Shown: positions 16,157 through 24,789, numbered from the stretch's first letter. The stretch is 40,486 bases of DNA from an uncultured Bacilli bacterium (GCA_948874605.1 CAQRXS010000003.1:1-40486); one strand, 5' to 3'. Program-made: numbers and translations. Notes: generated from the sequence alone by a model not told the origin.

Positions 16157-16207
16157 TGCTGAGACTAGGAAAATATGATAATATATTGAGAGAAAGAAGT
16201 GAAACAT

Positions 16208-17944
16208 ATGAATATTAAAGATTTATTTATAGATTTTTTTGTAGAGCATGGACATAAACAAATACCAAGTGCGCCAGTAGTTCCCGAAAATGATCCATCT
16301 GTTCTTTTTAATGTGGCTGGTATGCAACCTTTGGTACCTTATTTGATGGGACAAGAGCACCCATATGGGCCAAGACTTTGTGACTATCAAAAATGTATCC
16401 GCACAAATGACTTAGAGGAAGTAGGAGATACAACTCACCATACTTTATTTGAAATGCTAGGAAATTGGAGTTTAGGAGATTATTTTAAAGAAGAAAGTAT
16501 TTCATGGAGTTTTGAATTTTTAACAAAAACTTTAAACATTCCAGTAGAAAGGTTAGCTGTTACTGTATTTAAAGGAAATGATTTAATTCCATTTGATGAA
16601 GTGAGCTATAAAAAATGGTTGAGTTTAGGGATTGCAAAAGAAAGAATTCAAATGACTGAAGAAGATAATTTTTGGATAGCTGGAGAATCTGGACCTTGTG
16701 GAGGTGATACAGAAATCTTTTATTGGCGAAGTGACGAAGCAATACCAGAAGTGTTTGATACCGAAGATGAGCGATGGGTTGAAATTTGGAATAATGTTTT
16801 TATGCAGTATTTTAAAGATACTAATGGAAATGTTACAGAATTAAAAAAGAAAAATGTGGACACTGGAATGGGAGTAGAAAGAATAACCGCTGTTTTAGAA
16901 GGTGTTAATGACAATTATGCTTCTAGTATTTGGAAAGATGTAATCGAACAAATTGAAAAAATTTCCAAAGTTCCATATCTTGGAAATGAAAAGAGTATGA
17001 GAATTATTGCTGATCATATTCGTACAGCCGTATTTATAAGTGCAGATCCTGCAGGAATTAAACCAAGCAATACAGATCAAGGCTATATTTTAAGAAGATT
17101 AATTCGCCGTGCAATTCGTCATGCTAAAAAATTGAATATTGATGTAAACGGAAGTTGGGAACAAGAAATTGCAAAAATTATCATTATGAAGTTTAAAAAG
17201 TACTATAAAGAACTAGAAGAAAATGAAGAAGTTGTTTATGAAGTTTTGAAAAATGAAAAACAAAAATTTAATCGTACATTAGAAAAAGGCTTGAAAGAGT
17301 TTGAAAAAGTTTCAAATAAAGATATTGATGCTGTTACCGCCTTTCATTTATATGATACTTATGGTTTTCCAATCGAGCTTACAGTAGAGTTAGCAAAAGA
17401 AAGAGGATTACAAGTAGATGAAGAAGGATTCAGAAAGAAATTTCAAGAACATCAAGAATTATCTCGTACTGCATCAGCTGGAAAATTTAAAGGTGGCCTT
17501 TCTGGTAATAGCGAAATAGAAACAAAATACCATACTGCAACTCATTTACTAAATGCCGCTTTAAAAGTAGTCGTTGGAAAAGAAGTACATCAAAAAGGCA
17601 GTAACATTACTGTAGAAAGAATGCGTTTTGATTTTAACTGTGATCATAAATTATCTGACGAAGAAAAAAGAAAAGTAGAGGATTTAGTAAACGAATGGAT
17701 TCAAAAAGGATTAGATGTTACAGTAGAAGAAATGAAAAAAGAAGATGCCATCAACTCTGGAGCTGAATGCATGTTTATAGAAAAATATCCTGATGTTGTT
17801 ACAGTATACAGTATTGGAGAAATTTCTAGAGAATTATGTGGTGGTCCTCATGTGAAAAATACAAGTGAAATTGGACATTTCAAGATAAAGAAAGAAGAGG
17901 CATCTAGTGCAGGAGTAAGAAGAATCAAAGCAATCATAGAATAA
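16208..17944 (+). CDS. alaS: Compact alanyl-tRNA synthetase (lacks C-Ala and part of the editing domain)
   Basis: Charges tRNA-Ala. The catalytic core is intact: FNVAGMQPLVPYLMG, QKCIRTNDLEEVGD, THHTLFEMLGNWSLGDYFK, GPCGGDTEIFYW, NVDTGMGVERI and RRLIRRAIRHAK. The editing zinc site is present as HxxxH (H442, H446) and CxxxH (C544, H548). It is only 578 residues against about 870. The beta-barrel that normally separates the core from HTATH (about 95-100 residues) is reduced to a short linker, and the protein stops at SSAGVRRIKAIIE, removing the helical linker and C-Ala (DHHA1). The MQPLVPYLMG form resembles short synthetases I associate with CPR-type bacteria. Start ATG 16208 after AAAGAAGTGA; GTG 16199 lies within that RBS. 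Confidence 0.93.
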   Translation: MNIKDLFIDFFVEHGHKQIPSAPVVPENDPSVLFNVAGMQPLVPYLMGQEHPYGPRLCDYQKCIRTNDLEEVGDTTHHTLFEMLGNWSLGDYFKEESISWSFEFLTKTLNIPVERLAVTVFKGNDLIPFDEVSYKKWLSLGIAKERIQMTEEDNFWIAGESGPCGGDTEIFYWRSDEAIPEVFDTEDERWVEIWNNVFMQYFKDTNGNVTELKKKNVDTGMGVERITAVLEGVNDNYASSIWKDVIEQIEKISKVPYLGNEKSMRIIADHIRTAVFISADPAGIKPSNTDQGYILRRLIRRAIRHAKKLNIDVNGSWEQEIAKIIIMKFKKYYKELEENEEVVYEVLKNEKQKFNRTLEKGLKEFEKVSNKDIDAVTAFHLYDTYGFPIELTVELAKERGLQVDEEGFRKKFQEHQELSRTASAGKFKGGLSGNSEIETKYHTATHLLNAALKVVVGKEVHQKGSNITVERMRFDFNCDHKLSDEEKRKVEDLVNEWIQKGLDVTVEEMKKEDAINSGAECMFIEKYPDVVTVYSIGEISRELCGGPHVKNTSEIGHFKIKKEEASSAGVRRIKAIIE

Positions 17945-17950
17945 AAAATT

Positions 17951-17978
17951 CCATTTGAATAAAATGGTATTTTTTTTG
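17951..17978 (+). terminator. Terminator after alaS
   Basis: CCATTT (17951-17956), AAATGG (17962-17967), then a T-rich tail TATTTTTTTT. Confidence 0.65.
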
Positions 17979-18068
17979 TACTTATAAGTAAAAATATAGA
18001 TTTTCATTTATTTCGACAAATTTCTTTTCTAAGTTGTAGTAATGTAACCAACTATAAAAGGAGAGAAT

Positions 18069-18809
18069 ATGATAACAGAAATAACAAAACTAAAAAAAGA
18101 ATTTGAAAAAATTAAAAAAAAGGGTTATATAAAATCTTCAAGAAAAGGTCCTACAGGAATTGGAAAAACTTTTGAAGATTTATTAGAAAAAGAAGAAGAC
18201 CAAAATGATACACCTGATTACTGTGGTATAGAAATTAAAACAAAACTAAATTATAGTCCAAGTTTTACTAAACTTTTTAATGCTACACCATTAGGGAAGC
18301 ATGAATTTGAAATAAAATATTTATTGCAAACATATGGATATCCTCATAAATTAAATAAAGAGTGGAAAGTTTTACAAACCTCATTATATACTAAGCAATT
18401 AAATAACATTGGCAGTAAATATTATGGAATATTAGAAATAAATCGATTGGAAAAAAAAATATTTTTAAAAATCATAAACAATTCTTTAAATTGTATAGAA
18501 AAAAATACATATTGGACTTTTGATACATTAGAAAAAAGACTGTTAAAAAAATTAAAGTATCTAGCTATAGTTAAAGCTAACAAAAGAATCATAAATAATG
18601 AAATTTATTATCATTATTATAGTTTAAACATTTACACTTTGAAAGATTTTGACACTTTTTTAAATTTAATTGAACAGCAAATTATAAGAATTTCATTCCA
18701 TATTGATGTATTCACAAGCGGTAAGAGAAAAGGTGAAATTCATGACCATGGAACAAGCTTCGAGATAAAAGAAAAAGATATTCTAAAATTATTTAATTCA
18801 ATAGAATAA
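18069..18809 (+). CDS. MvaI/BcnI-like restriction endonuclease, orphan
   Basis: A 246-residue protein that matches my recollection of the MvaI/BcnI family of monomeric, MutH-like endonucleases. It has GPTGIGKTFEDLLEKEE (27-43), then the PD-(D/E)xK site TPD50...E55-I-K57, and near the C-terminus FHIDVFTSGKRKGEIHDHG with TSFEIKEKDILKLF, the conserved HDHGT ending. Enzymes of this family cut CCWGG/CCSGG-type sites, but the target cannot be predicted here. No methyltransferase adjoins, so it could be a solitary nuclease, a decayed R-M remnant, or non-restriction repair. It is visibly more AT-rich and Lys/Asn/Ile-rich than alaS and sits next to two tRNA genes, which suggests acquisition. RBS AAAGGAGAG. 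Confidence 0.75.
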   Translation: MITEITKLKKEFEKIKKKGYIKSSRKGPTGIGKTFEDLLEKEEDQNDTPDYCGIEIKTKLNYSPSFTKLFNATPLGKHEFEIKYLLQTYGYPHKLNKEWKVLQTSLYTKQLNNIGSKYYGILEINRLEKKIFLKIINNSLNCIEKNTYWTFDTLEKRLLKKLKYLAIVKANKRIINNEIYYHYYSLNIYTLKDFDTFLNLIEQQIIRISFHIDVFTSGKRKGEIHDHGTSFEIKEKDILKLFNSIE

Positions 18810-18872
18810 ATAGGAATTGTTAAAAAATTTATTAAATTTCTAGAAGATACTTAAAGTTTGGAACCAAGGGTT

Positions 18873-18898
18873 AAAAAAAATCATTAATAATAATGATT
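18873..18898 (-). terminator. Terminator of the tRNA-Arg/tRNA-Pro transcript
   Basis: On the minus strand AATCATTA, loop TTAT, TAATGATT, then eight T (plus-strand stem 18879-18898, A run 18873-18880). It lies 15 bases downstream of the tRNA-Pro CCA end. Confidence 0.75.
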
Positions 18899-18913
18899 CT
18901 ATAAACAAAAAAA

Positions 18914-18990
18914 TGGTCGAGAAGACAGGATTTGAACCTGCAACCCCTTGGTCCCAAACCAAGTGCACTACCAAATTGTGCTACTTCTCG
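18914..18990 (-). tRNA. tRNA-Pro (anticodon TGG)
   Basis: 77 bases including an encoded CCA. Acceptor CGAGAAG/CTTCTCG, T arm GCAGG-TTCAAAT-CCTGT, anticodon stem CTTGG/CCAAG with loop TTTGGGA. The lower part of a two-tRNA unit with tRNA-Arg. Confidence 0.95.
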
Positions 18991-19042
18991 ATTCCTAATA
19001 TATTATATCACAAAAAAATGATATGGTTCCAAAAATTTTAAA

Positions 19043-19119
19043 TGGTGCACCCAAAGGGAGTCGAACCCCTAACCTTTAGATCCGTAGTCTAACGCTCTAT
19101 CCAATTGCGCTATGGGTGC
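19043..19119 (-). tRNA. tRNA-Arg (anticodon ACG)
   Basis: 77 bases including an encoded CCA. Acceptor GCACCCA/TGGGTGC, anticodon stem TTAGA/TCTAA with loop CTACGGA, T arm with GGTTCGACTCC. A34 would need conversion to inosine by TadA. First of the two tRNAs on this strand. Confidence 0.95.
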
Positions 19120-19138
19120 ATTTCTTGAATGCAATAAA

Positions 19139-19167
19139 ATTATATAATAAATAAATATAAAATGCAA
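19139..19167 (-). promoter_or_regulatory. Promoter of the tRNA-Arg/tRNA-Pro unit
   Basis: On the minus strand TTGCAT (plus 19167-19162), 17 bases, TATAAT (plus 19144-19139), about 20 bases before the tRNA-Arg 5' end. Confidence 0.7.
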
Positions 19168-19176
19168 GCACTTTTA

Positions 19177-19205
19177 TTGCGAAAACATAACTAACATGAT
19201 ATAAA
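19177..19205 (+). promoter_or_regulatory. mscL promoter
   Basis: TTGCGA (19177-19182), 17 bases, TATAAA (19200-19205), with TG one base before the -10. Back to back with the tRNA promoter. Confidence 0.55.
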
Positions 19206-19227
19206 TAAATGGAAATGAGGTATTTTA

Positions 19228-19659
19228 ATGTTTAAAGAATTTAAAGAGTTTATAAAAAGAGGCAATGTAATGGATCTAGCTGTGGGAGTTATAGTTGGAG
19301 GTGCTTTTTCAAGTATTGTTACTTCTTTAGTAAATAATATTTTAACACCAATATTAGGCATTTTCTTAGGTGGAGTAAATTTTAGCTCATTATCGATTAA
19401 AATTCAAGATGCAGAAATTCAATATGGTTTATTTTTACAAAGTATTATTGATTTTTTAATTATCGCGTTCTGCATATTTATTCTAGTAAAAATGATAAAT
19501 AAAATCATGCGACTTGGAAAAAAAGAAGAACAAAAGAATGAAGTAAAGCCTCCAAAAAAAGAAGAAGTACAATTATTGGAAGAAATACGTGATTTATTAC
19601 AAACAAAACCAATAGAAGCTCCTAAGAAAAAGACATCTACAAAGAAAACTAAAAATTGA
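19228..19659 (+). CDS. mscL: Large-conductance mechanosensitive channel MscL
   Basis: Tension-gated emergency valve protecting against hypo-osmotic shock. The 143-residue protein begins MFKEFKEFIKRGNVMDLAVGVIVGGAF, the N-terminal amphipathic helix and pore-lining TM1 with the Gly/Ala-rich constriction. A short loop follows, then TM2 (about 68-90, FLQSIIDFLIIAFCIFILVK) and a charged C-terminal helix (about 108-125) with a Lys/Thr-rich tail. Length is typical. RBS ATGAGG. Single gene; the TGA stop is inside the terminator stem. Confidence 0.95.
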   Translation: MFKEFKEFIKRGNVMDLAVGVIVGGAFSSIVTSLVNNILTPILGIFLGGVNFSSLSIKIQDAEIQYGLFLQSIIDFLIIAFCIFILVKMINKIMRLGKKEEQKNEVKPPKKEEVQLLEEIRDLLQTKPIEAPKKKTSTKKTKN

Positions 19660-19681
19660 AAGAAGGCTTTCATTTTTTTTT
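19657..19681 (+). terminator. mscL terminator
   Basis: TGAAAG, loop AAGG, CTTTCA (19657-19672), then a T run. The stem contains the mscL stop codon, and the tail overlaps the xfp -35. Confidence 0.75.
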
Positions 19682-19708
19682 GTGTTTTTATTCTTTTTAG
19701 TGTATACT
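19680..19708 (+). promoter_or_regulatory. Promoter of the phosphoketolase gene
   Basis: TTGTGT (19680-19685), 17 bases, TATACT (19703-19708), 24 bases before the start. It begins in the T run of the mscL terminator. Confidence 0.5.
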
Positions 19709-19731
19709 ATTTCTAGAATAGAGGGACTAGT

Positions 19732-22089
19732 ATGAAAAAATTAACTTTATCAAAAGAAGAATTAGCAAGTATTGATGGTTACTTTAGAGCAACAAATTAT
19801 GTTTCAGCTGCTTCATTATATTTGAAGGATAATGCTCTTTTAGAAAGGCCACTTGAATTTTCTGACATAAAATCTAAATTAGTCGGGCATTGGGGAAGCG
19901 CTCCAGGGCAAAATTTTGTATATGCGCATTGTAATCGTGTTATAAAAAAATATGATTTAAATATGATGTGGATTTCTGGCCCAGGCCATGCAGGACAAGC
20001 TACTATGAGTAATGTATATTTTGAAGGTTCTTATGGAGATATTTATCCAGAATTTACGCAAGATAGAGAAGGCTTAAAAAAATTTATGAAGCATTTTAGT
20101 TTTCCTGGCGGTACTTCTTCCCATGTTGCGCCAGAAGTTCCTGGAAGTATCCATGAAGGCGGGGAGCTTGGCTATAGTCTTTCACATGCTTTTGGAGCAG
20201 TGTTAGATAATCCAAATTTAATTGCAACCGTAATCGTTGGTGATGGTGAGGCTGAAACTGGACCACTTGCAACAAGTTGGCATGGTAACAAATTTTTAAA
20301 TCCGAAAACTGATGGAGCAGTACTACCTATCCTACATTTAAATGGCTACAAAATTGCAAATCCTACTGTTCTTTCTAGAATTAGCAAAGAAGAATTAGAT
20401 GCGTTATTCAAAGGATATGGGTGGACACCTTATTATGTTGAAGGGGATGACCCTCTAAAATTACATGAAACAATGGCAAAAGTAATGGATGAAGTAATAG
20501 AAAGAATTTTAGAAATTGAAGAATTGGCAAGAACAAAAAACATTTCTTCCAGACCATTATGGCCTATGATTGTTCTCAAAACACCAAAAGGGTGGACAGG
20601 ACCAGAGGAAATAGATGGAAAAAAAATAGAAGGAAGTTTCCGCTCTCATCAAGTTCCAATTGAAGTTTCTTCTTCACACAAGGAATCACTAAAAAGATTA
20701 GAAAATTGGTTAAAAAGTTATCGTCCAGAAGAATTATTTGACAAAAATGGCTACCTAAAAGAGGAATATCGTTTGTTTATCCCAGAAGGAAGAAAACGGA
20801 TGGGCAGCAATGCTCATACGAATGGTGGCCAGATTATAAAAGATTTGATATTACCAGATGTTACAAAATATGCCTTTTTAACTCGTTATCCTGGTAGCGT
20901 TGAAAGTGAAGATATGAGAAATTTAGGTGTATACCTTCGGGATGTAGTAAAATTAAATGAAGAATTCAGGAATTTTCGAATCTTTGGTCCAGACGAGGCT
21001 TTATCAAACAGGATGCACGCAGTATTTGAAGTTACGAATCGTCAGTGGGATGCCAAAAAGGAGAAAAACGATGAATTTTTAAATACCGAAGGTAGAGTTC
21101 TAGATTCTATGCTTTCAGAACATATGTGTGAAGGATGGCTTGAAGGATATTTACTTACAGGGCGTCATGGTATTTTCCATAGTTATGAATCATTTATGAG
21201 AATAGTAGATTCTATGGTAAGTCAGCATGCAAAGTGGATAAAAGTGACAAAAGAACTTCCATGGCGTGCTCCAATAGCTTCTTTGAATCTATTAGTAACA
21301 AGTCATTGTTGGCAACAAGACCATAATGGTTACACACATCAAGATCCAGGAATGATAAATCACATTTTAACTAAGAAATCTAGTATCTCTCGGGTATATT
21401 TGCCATGTGATACAAATACGCTTTTATGTACTATTGATCATGTTTTAAAAACCAAAAATTACATTAATTTAATTGTTGCGAGTAAACACCCAAGACCACA
21501 GTGGCTAAGCATGAAACAAGCACTTCGTCATACCGAACAAGGATTAGGAATTTGGGGATTTGCTAGCAATGATTTAGATAACAATCCAGATGTAGTATTT
21601 GCATGCGCAGGAGACACGCCAACTCTCGAAGTAATGGCGGCAACAAGTATTTTAAGAAAATGGATTCCAAATATAAAAGTTCGTGTTGTTAATGTAGTCG
21701 ATTTAATGAAATTAGAAAGTCATTTAAATCATCCTCATGGCCTTACAGATGCAGAATATGATGCCATTTTTACGAAAACAAAACCAGTAGTATTCGCATT
21801 CCATGGTTATCCAAATGTTATTCATGAACTTACTTACAAAAGAGTAAATCAAAATATGCATGTAAGAGGCTATATAGAAGAAGGGACTATTACAACTCCA
21901 TTTGATATGCGAGTTCAAAATAAAATGGATCGTTATCATTTAATATTGCTTGCCTTAAAACATCTTCCAGAGTTTGACGGAGCTTCATTAAGAAAATATT
22001 GTGAAGATATGTTAGTGAAACACCATAACTATATATTAGAGTATGGAGTAGACATGGAAGAAGTGGTAAATTGGAAATGGGATTTATAA
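19732..22089 (+). CDS. xfp: Phosphoketolase (xylulose-5-P/fructose-6-P)
   Basis: Thiamine-diphosphate enzyme splitting xylulose 5-phosphate (and often fructose 6-phosphate) with phosphate into acetyl phosphate and a sugar phosphate. This is the key step of heterolactic and bifid-type fermentation and yields ATP through acetate kinase. The 785 residues are full length. Recognisable blocks include VGHWGSAPGQNF (51-62), SGPGHAGQA (82-90), SFPGGTSSH (123-131), the ThDP motif GDGEAETGPLATSWHGNKFLNP (170-191), and SHCWQQDHNGYTHQDPG in the second half. RBS GAGGGA. It is monocistronic, which suggests a large flux through this route. Whether it prefers X5P or accepts F6P cannot be read from sequence. 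Confidence 0.96.
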   Translation: MKKLTLSKEELASIDGYFRATNYVSAASLYLKDNALLERPLEFSDIKSKLVGHWGSAPGQNFVYAHCNRVIKKYDLNMMWISGPGHAGQATMSNVYFEGSYGDIYPEFTQDREGLKKFMKHFSFPGGTSSHVAPEVPGSIHEGGELGYSLSHAFGAVLDNPNLIATVIVGDGEAETGPLATSWHGNKFLNPKTDGAVLPILHLNGYKIANPTVLSRISKEELDALFKGYGWTPYYVEGDDPLKLHETMAKVMDEVIERILEIEELARTKNISSRPLWPMIVLKTPKGWTGPEEIDGKKIEGSFRSHQVPIEVSSSHKESLKRLENWLKSYRPEELFDKNGYLKEEYRLFIPEGRKRMGSNAHTNGGQIIKDLILPDVTKYAFLTRYPGSVESEDMRNLGVYLRDVVKLNEEFRNFRIFGPDEALSNRMHAVFEVTNRQWDAKKEKNDEFLNTEGRVLDSMLSEHMCEGWLEGYLLTGRHGIFHSYESFMRIVDSMVSQHAKWIKVTKELPWRAPIASLNLLVTSHCWQQDHNGYTHQDPGMINHILTKKSSISRVYLPCDTNTLLCTIDHVLKTKNYINLIVASKHPRPQWLSMKQALRHTEQGLGIWGFASNDLDNNPDVVFACAGDTPTLEVMAATSILRKWIPNIKVRVVNVVDLMKLESHLNHPHGLTDAEYDAIFTKTKPVVFAFHGYPNVIHELTYKRVNQNMHVRGYIEEGTITTPFDMRVQNKMDRYHLILLALKHLPEFDGASLRKYCEDMLVKHHNYILEYGVDMEEVVNWKWDL

Positions 22090-22167
22090 TTCTATTTCCT
22101 TTTTTAATATTTTTTTATTCTTATAAAAAAATTCAGAAAAATAGTAGATTTTTTACTCATTTAAAAC

Positions 22168-22173
22168 TATAAT
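22168..22173 (+). promoter_or_regulatory. -10 element deciding the start of the next gene
   Basis: Perfect TATAAT at 22168-22173 with a weak TAGATT -35 (22145-22150) at 17 bases. Transcription would start near 22180, after the first in-frame ATG (22178), which favours ATG 22202 as the real start. Confidence 0.5.
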
Positions 22174-22201
22174 AGTTATGGAAAAGGAGTTTTGGAGTTT
22201 T

Positions 22202-23197
22202 ATGAAAGATTTTTCAAATGAACATGTTGGAAAAGAATATAGCAAATTTAAAAACATGCTATTTATTGGTCTATTTTTTTACGTACTTGCAATTGCTGTA
22301 ATTTGTTGGGGCTATTTTAAAGCGCCGAGCGATGGAGATTCTATGAAAGATATGACATTGAATAATCCAGTTGAAAATAAGAAAGCATACATTGATGTAG
22401 CGGCTGTTTCCCCAGCATTCTATAGTAATTACTACTTTGTAGTCGATGACGAATACTTCTATGTTATTAAAATGTCAAAAAGTAAATATGAAGAAATCAA
22501 AGATGCCAGTAACGACAACATCATTCGTATTGTTGGAGGAACGAAGTCAGCAACTTCACTTACTACTATGAAATCATCAGCTATAAAAGCATACAATACA
22601 TTACTTTCTGAGGATGAGAAACCTTTAACTACAGCGGATTATGATAATGAATTTTCATCTATCTATTTAGATTTGGATGCAAGCACTACGGATACTCAAG
22701 ATATCGCAATGGTAATTGCTGGACTTGTTGCTATCTTTGGATTTGCATTTACCTTAGCTGGTGGCTTAGCAGTTCGAAGATTTAAGAAAAAAGTAGAAAA
22801 AATTTCTCCAGAGGAAAGACAAAAAATTGATAAAGAAATGAATGATAAAGAAGCATTCTATTATAAAAATGCGCATACTTATCTAACCAAAAATTATATT
22901 GTAAATTTTATGTCTACATTTGAGGCTATTCCTTATAAAGATGTTATTTGGGTTTATAAATATGAACTACGTCAAAATGGAATTAAATCTCAACAAAGTA
23001 TTCAAGTTATGACAAGAGATGGAAAAAATCATACGATTGCTACATTAACAGCTTTAACAAAAAAAGCAAATGATGTCTTTAATGAAATCTTAGAAACAGT
23101 TGCAAGTAAAAGTACCAATGCCTTAATAGGTTATAATAGTGAAAATAGATCAAAAGTAAAAGAAATGATTGTTAAACCAGAAAAGAAGAAAAAATAA
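22202..23197 (+). CDS. Two-helix membrane protein of unknown function
   Basis: About 331 residues from ATG 22202. The in-frame ATG at 22178 overlaps the promoter, and the stretch between the two ATGs contains the AAAAGGAG/GGAG ribosome-binding site. One helix lies near the N-terminus (about 20-39), then an extracytoplasmic domain of about 125 residues, a second helix (about 172-194), and a cytoplasmic domain (about 195-331). In the latter, FYYKNAHTYLTKNYIVNF and IPYKDVIWVYKYE resemble a pleckstrin-like beta-sandwich, ending in a Lys-rich tail. Similar two-TM proteins are annotated as DUFs in Bacillota; I assign no function. Own promoter, convergent with the YolD gene. Confidence 0.75.
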   Translation: MKDFSNEHVGKEYSKFKNMLFIGLFFYVLAIAVICWGYFKAPSDGDSMKDMTLNNPVENKKAYIDVAAVSPAFYSNYYFVVDDEYFYVIKMSKSKYEEIKDASNDNIIRIVGGTKSATSLTTMKSSAIKAYNTLLSEDEKPLTTADYDNEFSSIYLDLDASTTDTQDIAMVIAGLVAIFGFAFTLAGGLAVRRFKKKVEKISPEERQKIDKEMNDKEAFYYKNAHTYLTKNYIVNFMSTFEAIPYKDVIWVYKYELRQNGIKSQQSIQVMTRDGKNHTIATLTALTKKANDVFNEILETVASKSTNALIGYNSENRSKVKEMIVKPEKKKK

Positions 23198-23214
23198 TCT
23201 TTTCTTTTTTTATT

Positions 23215-23532
23215 TTAAAGAAAATAAATGCTTAAAATCTGTTCAAAATATAAGGAAGTAGAATTATCAAAACATATTTGGAAGTTTTGCTTGTTAATCT
23301 TAGAAATAACACCAATCTTAGTATAAATATATCCTTGATAATAATAAGAAATTTTAACCGCAACTTGGGTATGATAGGCTTCTTGCAATTGAAAATCAAG
23401 AACTTCCAATTCATCTGTAGATAAAGTAGGCTTTTTTTGATATTGCTTCTTTTTTTCTAAATCATTTAAAACATCTTTTGAATGAAAAAGAGAGTCAAAA
23501 GGTTCCCATTTGATTTCACTTCGATTACGCAT
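23215..23532 (-). CDS. YolD-like protein
   Basis: A 105-residue small protein starting MRNRSEIKWEPFDSL, the typical YolD-family opening (M-x-RG/S-x-IKW), with a beta-rich C-terminal half (QVAVKISYYYQGYIYTKIGVI). YolD proteins accompany Y-family translesion polymerases (YqjW/UvrX) in Bacilli as putative UmuD-like partners. ATG 23532 is chosen over the GTG nine bases upstream because AGGTGG precedes it and the family begins here. The ATG overlaps the end of the polymerase frame (ATGCGTAA), so the two are coupled and share its SOS control. Confidence 0.85.
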   Translation of the reverse strand: MRNRSEIKWEPFDSLFHSKDVLNDLEKKKQYQKKPTLSTDELEVLDFQLQEAYHTQVAVKISYYYQGYIYTKIGVISKINKQNFQICFDNSTSLYFEQILSIYFL

Positions 23533-24775
23533 GATGACCACCTATTTTTTTGTTTTGTTCTATAGTTGTAGAATAAGAAAGAAGAGCAGAAGCATAATAG
23601 ATACTATTTTTTCCAAAAGAACTTTTTATTTCATCAAAAATACGTATTGTTTTTGCCTCAGTTTGCTTTTCTTGAAATGACTCAAATAAATTTAATTGAA
23701 TGCCATTTTGTTTAGTAAGTTTTGAGAAAGATAAGCCAACTTTTCGAATAGGACTAATTCCATCGTAGTAATAATCCACTAAAAAAGTACATACTTTTAA
23801 TATTTCGCTTACTAAATTTGTAGGAGTCTCCAATGTCATAGAATGAAAAACACCACCACCAATTTCTTTCGAATAATATAAACTTAAATGGATACAACAA
23901 GTATTTAACTAATTTTGTAAAAGTCTTCTAACTAAAACTTCTATCATTTCTCTTACAATAAGTAAAATTTCATCACCATAATAGTTGCGATAAAGAACTT
24001 GGCTATGACTGATTGACTTTTCAGAAGAAGGATTTTGAAAGTCATGAATAATAGATTCGTCGATTCCATTCGCGTGTTCCCAAAGTTCAATACCAATAAT
24101 TCCAAATTTCTTTTTTAAAAGAAGTTTATCCGCATGTGCTAAATCTCCAATTGTACAAATTCCAAGACTATTAAGTCTTTTTTCTAGTTTAGAGCCAATA
24201 CCCCACATAGTAGAAAGGGGCTTAATTGGCCATAACTTCTCTGGAATATCAAGAAGAGTCCATTTTGCAATACCACTTTTGGTATGCTTTGCTTCAATAT
24301 CCATGGATAACTTAGAAAGAAGCATATTGGGACCAATCCCACAAGTTGCAAGAAGTCCAGTTTTTTCTTGAATGGTATTTAAAATAGTTTCTGCAAGCTC
24401 CAAATCACTTTTTTTATAAAGTTTTAAGTAATCAGTAACATCTAAAAAACATTCATCAATCGAATAGATATGCAAATCTTCACTACTAATAAAATCTAGA
24501 TAGATTTCAATGATTTGTTTCGAAACTTCTATATAACGTGTCATTCTAGGATTTACAATTTTGTAAGAGATGTCTTTAGGGATATCATAAAGTCTAGTTC
24601 TACCTTTTACACCTAAAGCCTTTAAAGTAGGTGTGACTGCAAGCGTAATTGCTCCACGTCCTTGCATAGTATTTGCCACAACCAAAGAAGTAGTTAAGAT
24701 ATCTAATCCACGATCTACACATTCGACCGATGCAAAAAAACTTTTTAAATCAATACATAAAATATTGCGTTTCAT
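23525..24775 (-). pseudogene. Y-family DNA polymerase (UvrX/YqjW-type) interrupted by one in-frame amber codon
   Basis: Translesion polymerase of the UmuC/DinB type. The frame runs from ATG 24775 with palm residues IDLKSFFASVE (D9) and the catalytic SIDECFLDV, through the thumb HhH (TMWGIGSKLEKRLNSLGI), to TAG at plus 23911-23909. It then continues in the same frame without shift (LNTCCIHLSLYYSKEIGGG...) through the little-finger domain to TAA at 23525. The joined length of about 416 codons equals B. subtilis UvrX. TAG falls in the stretch where homologues read RKQ(N)K, so a Lys-to-stop change is plausible. The 288-residue N-terminal piece keeps palm and thumb but loses most of the DNA-clamping domain. 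Nonsense mutation, assembly error or readthrough remain possible. RBS GAGGTG. Confidence 0.85.
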
Positions 24776-24789
24776 AAATTCACCTCAAA

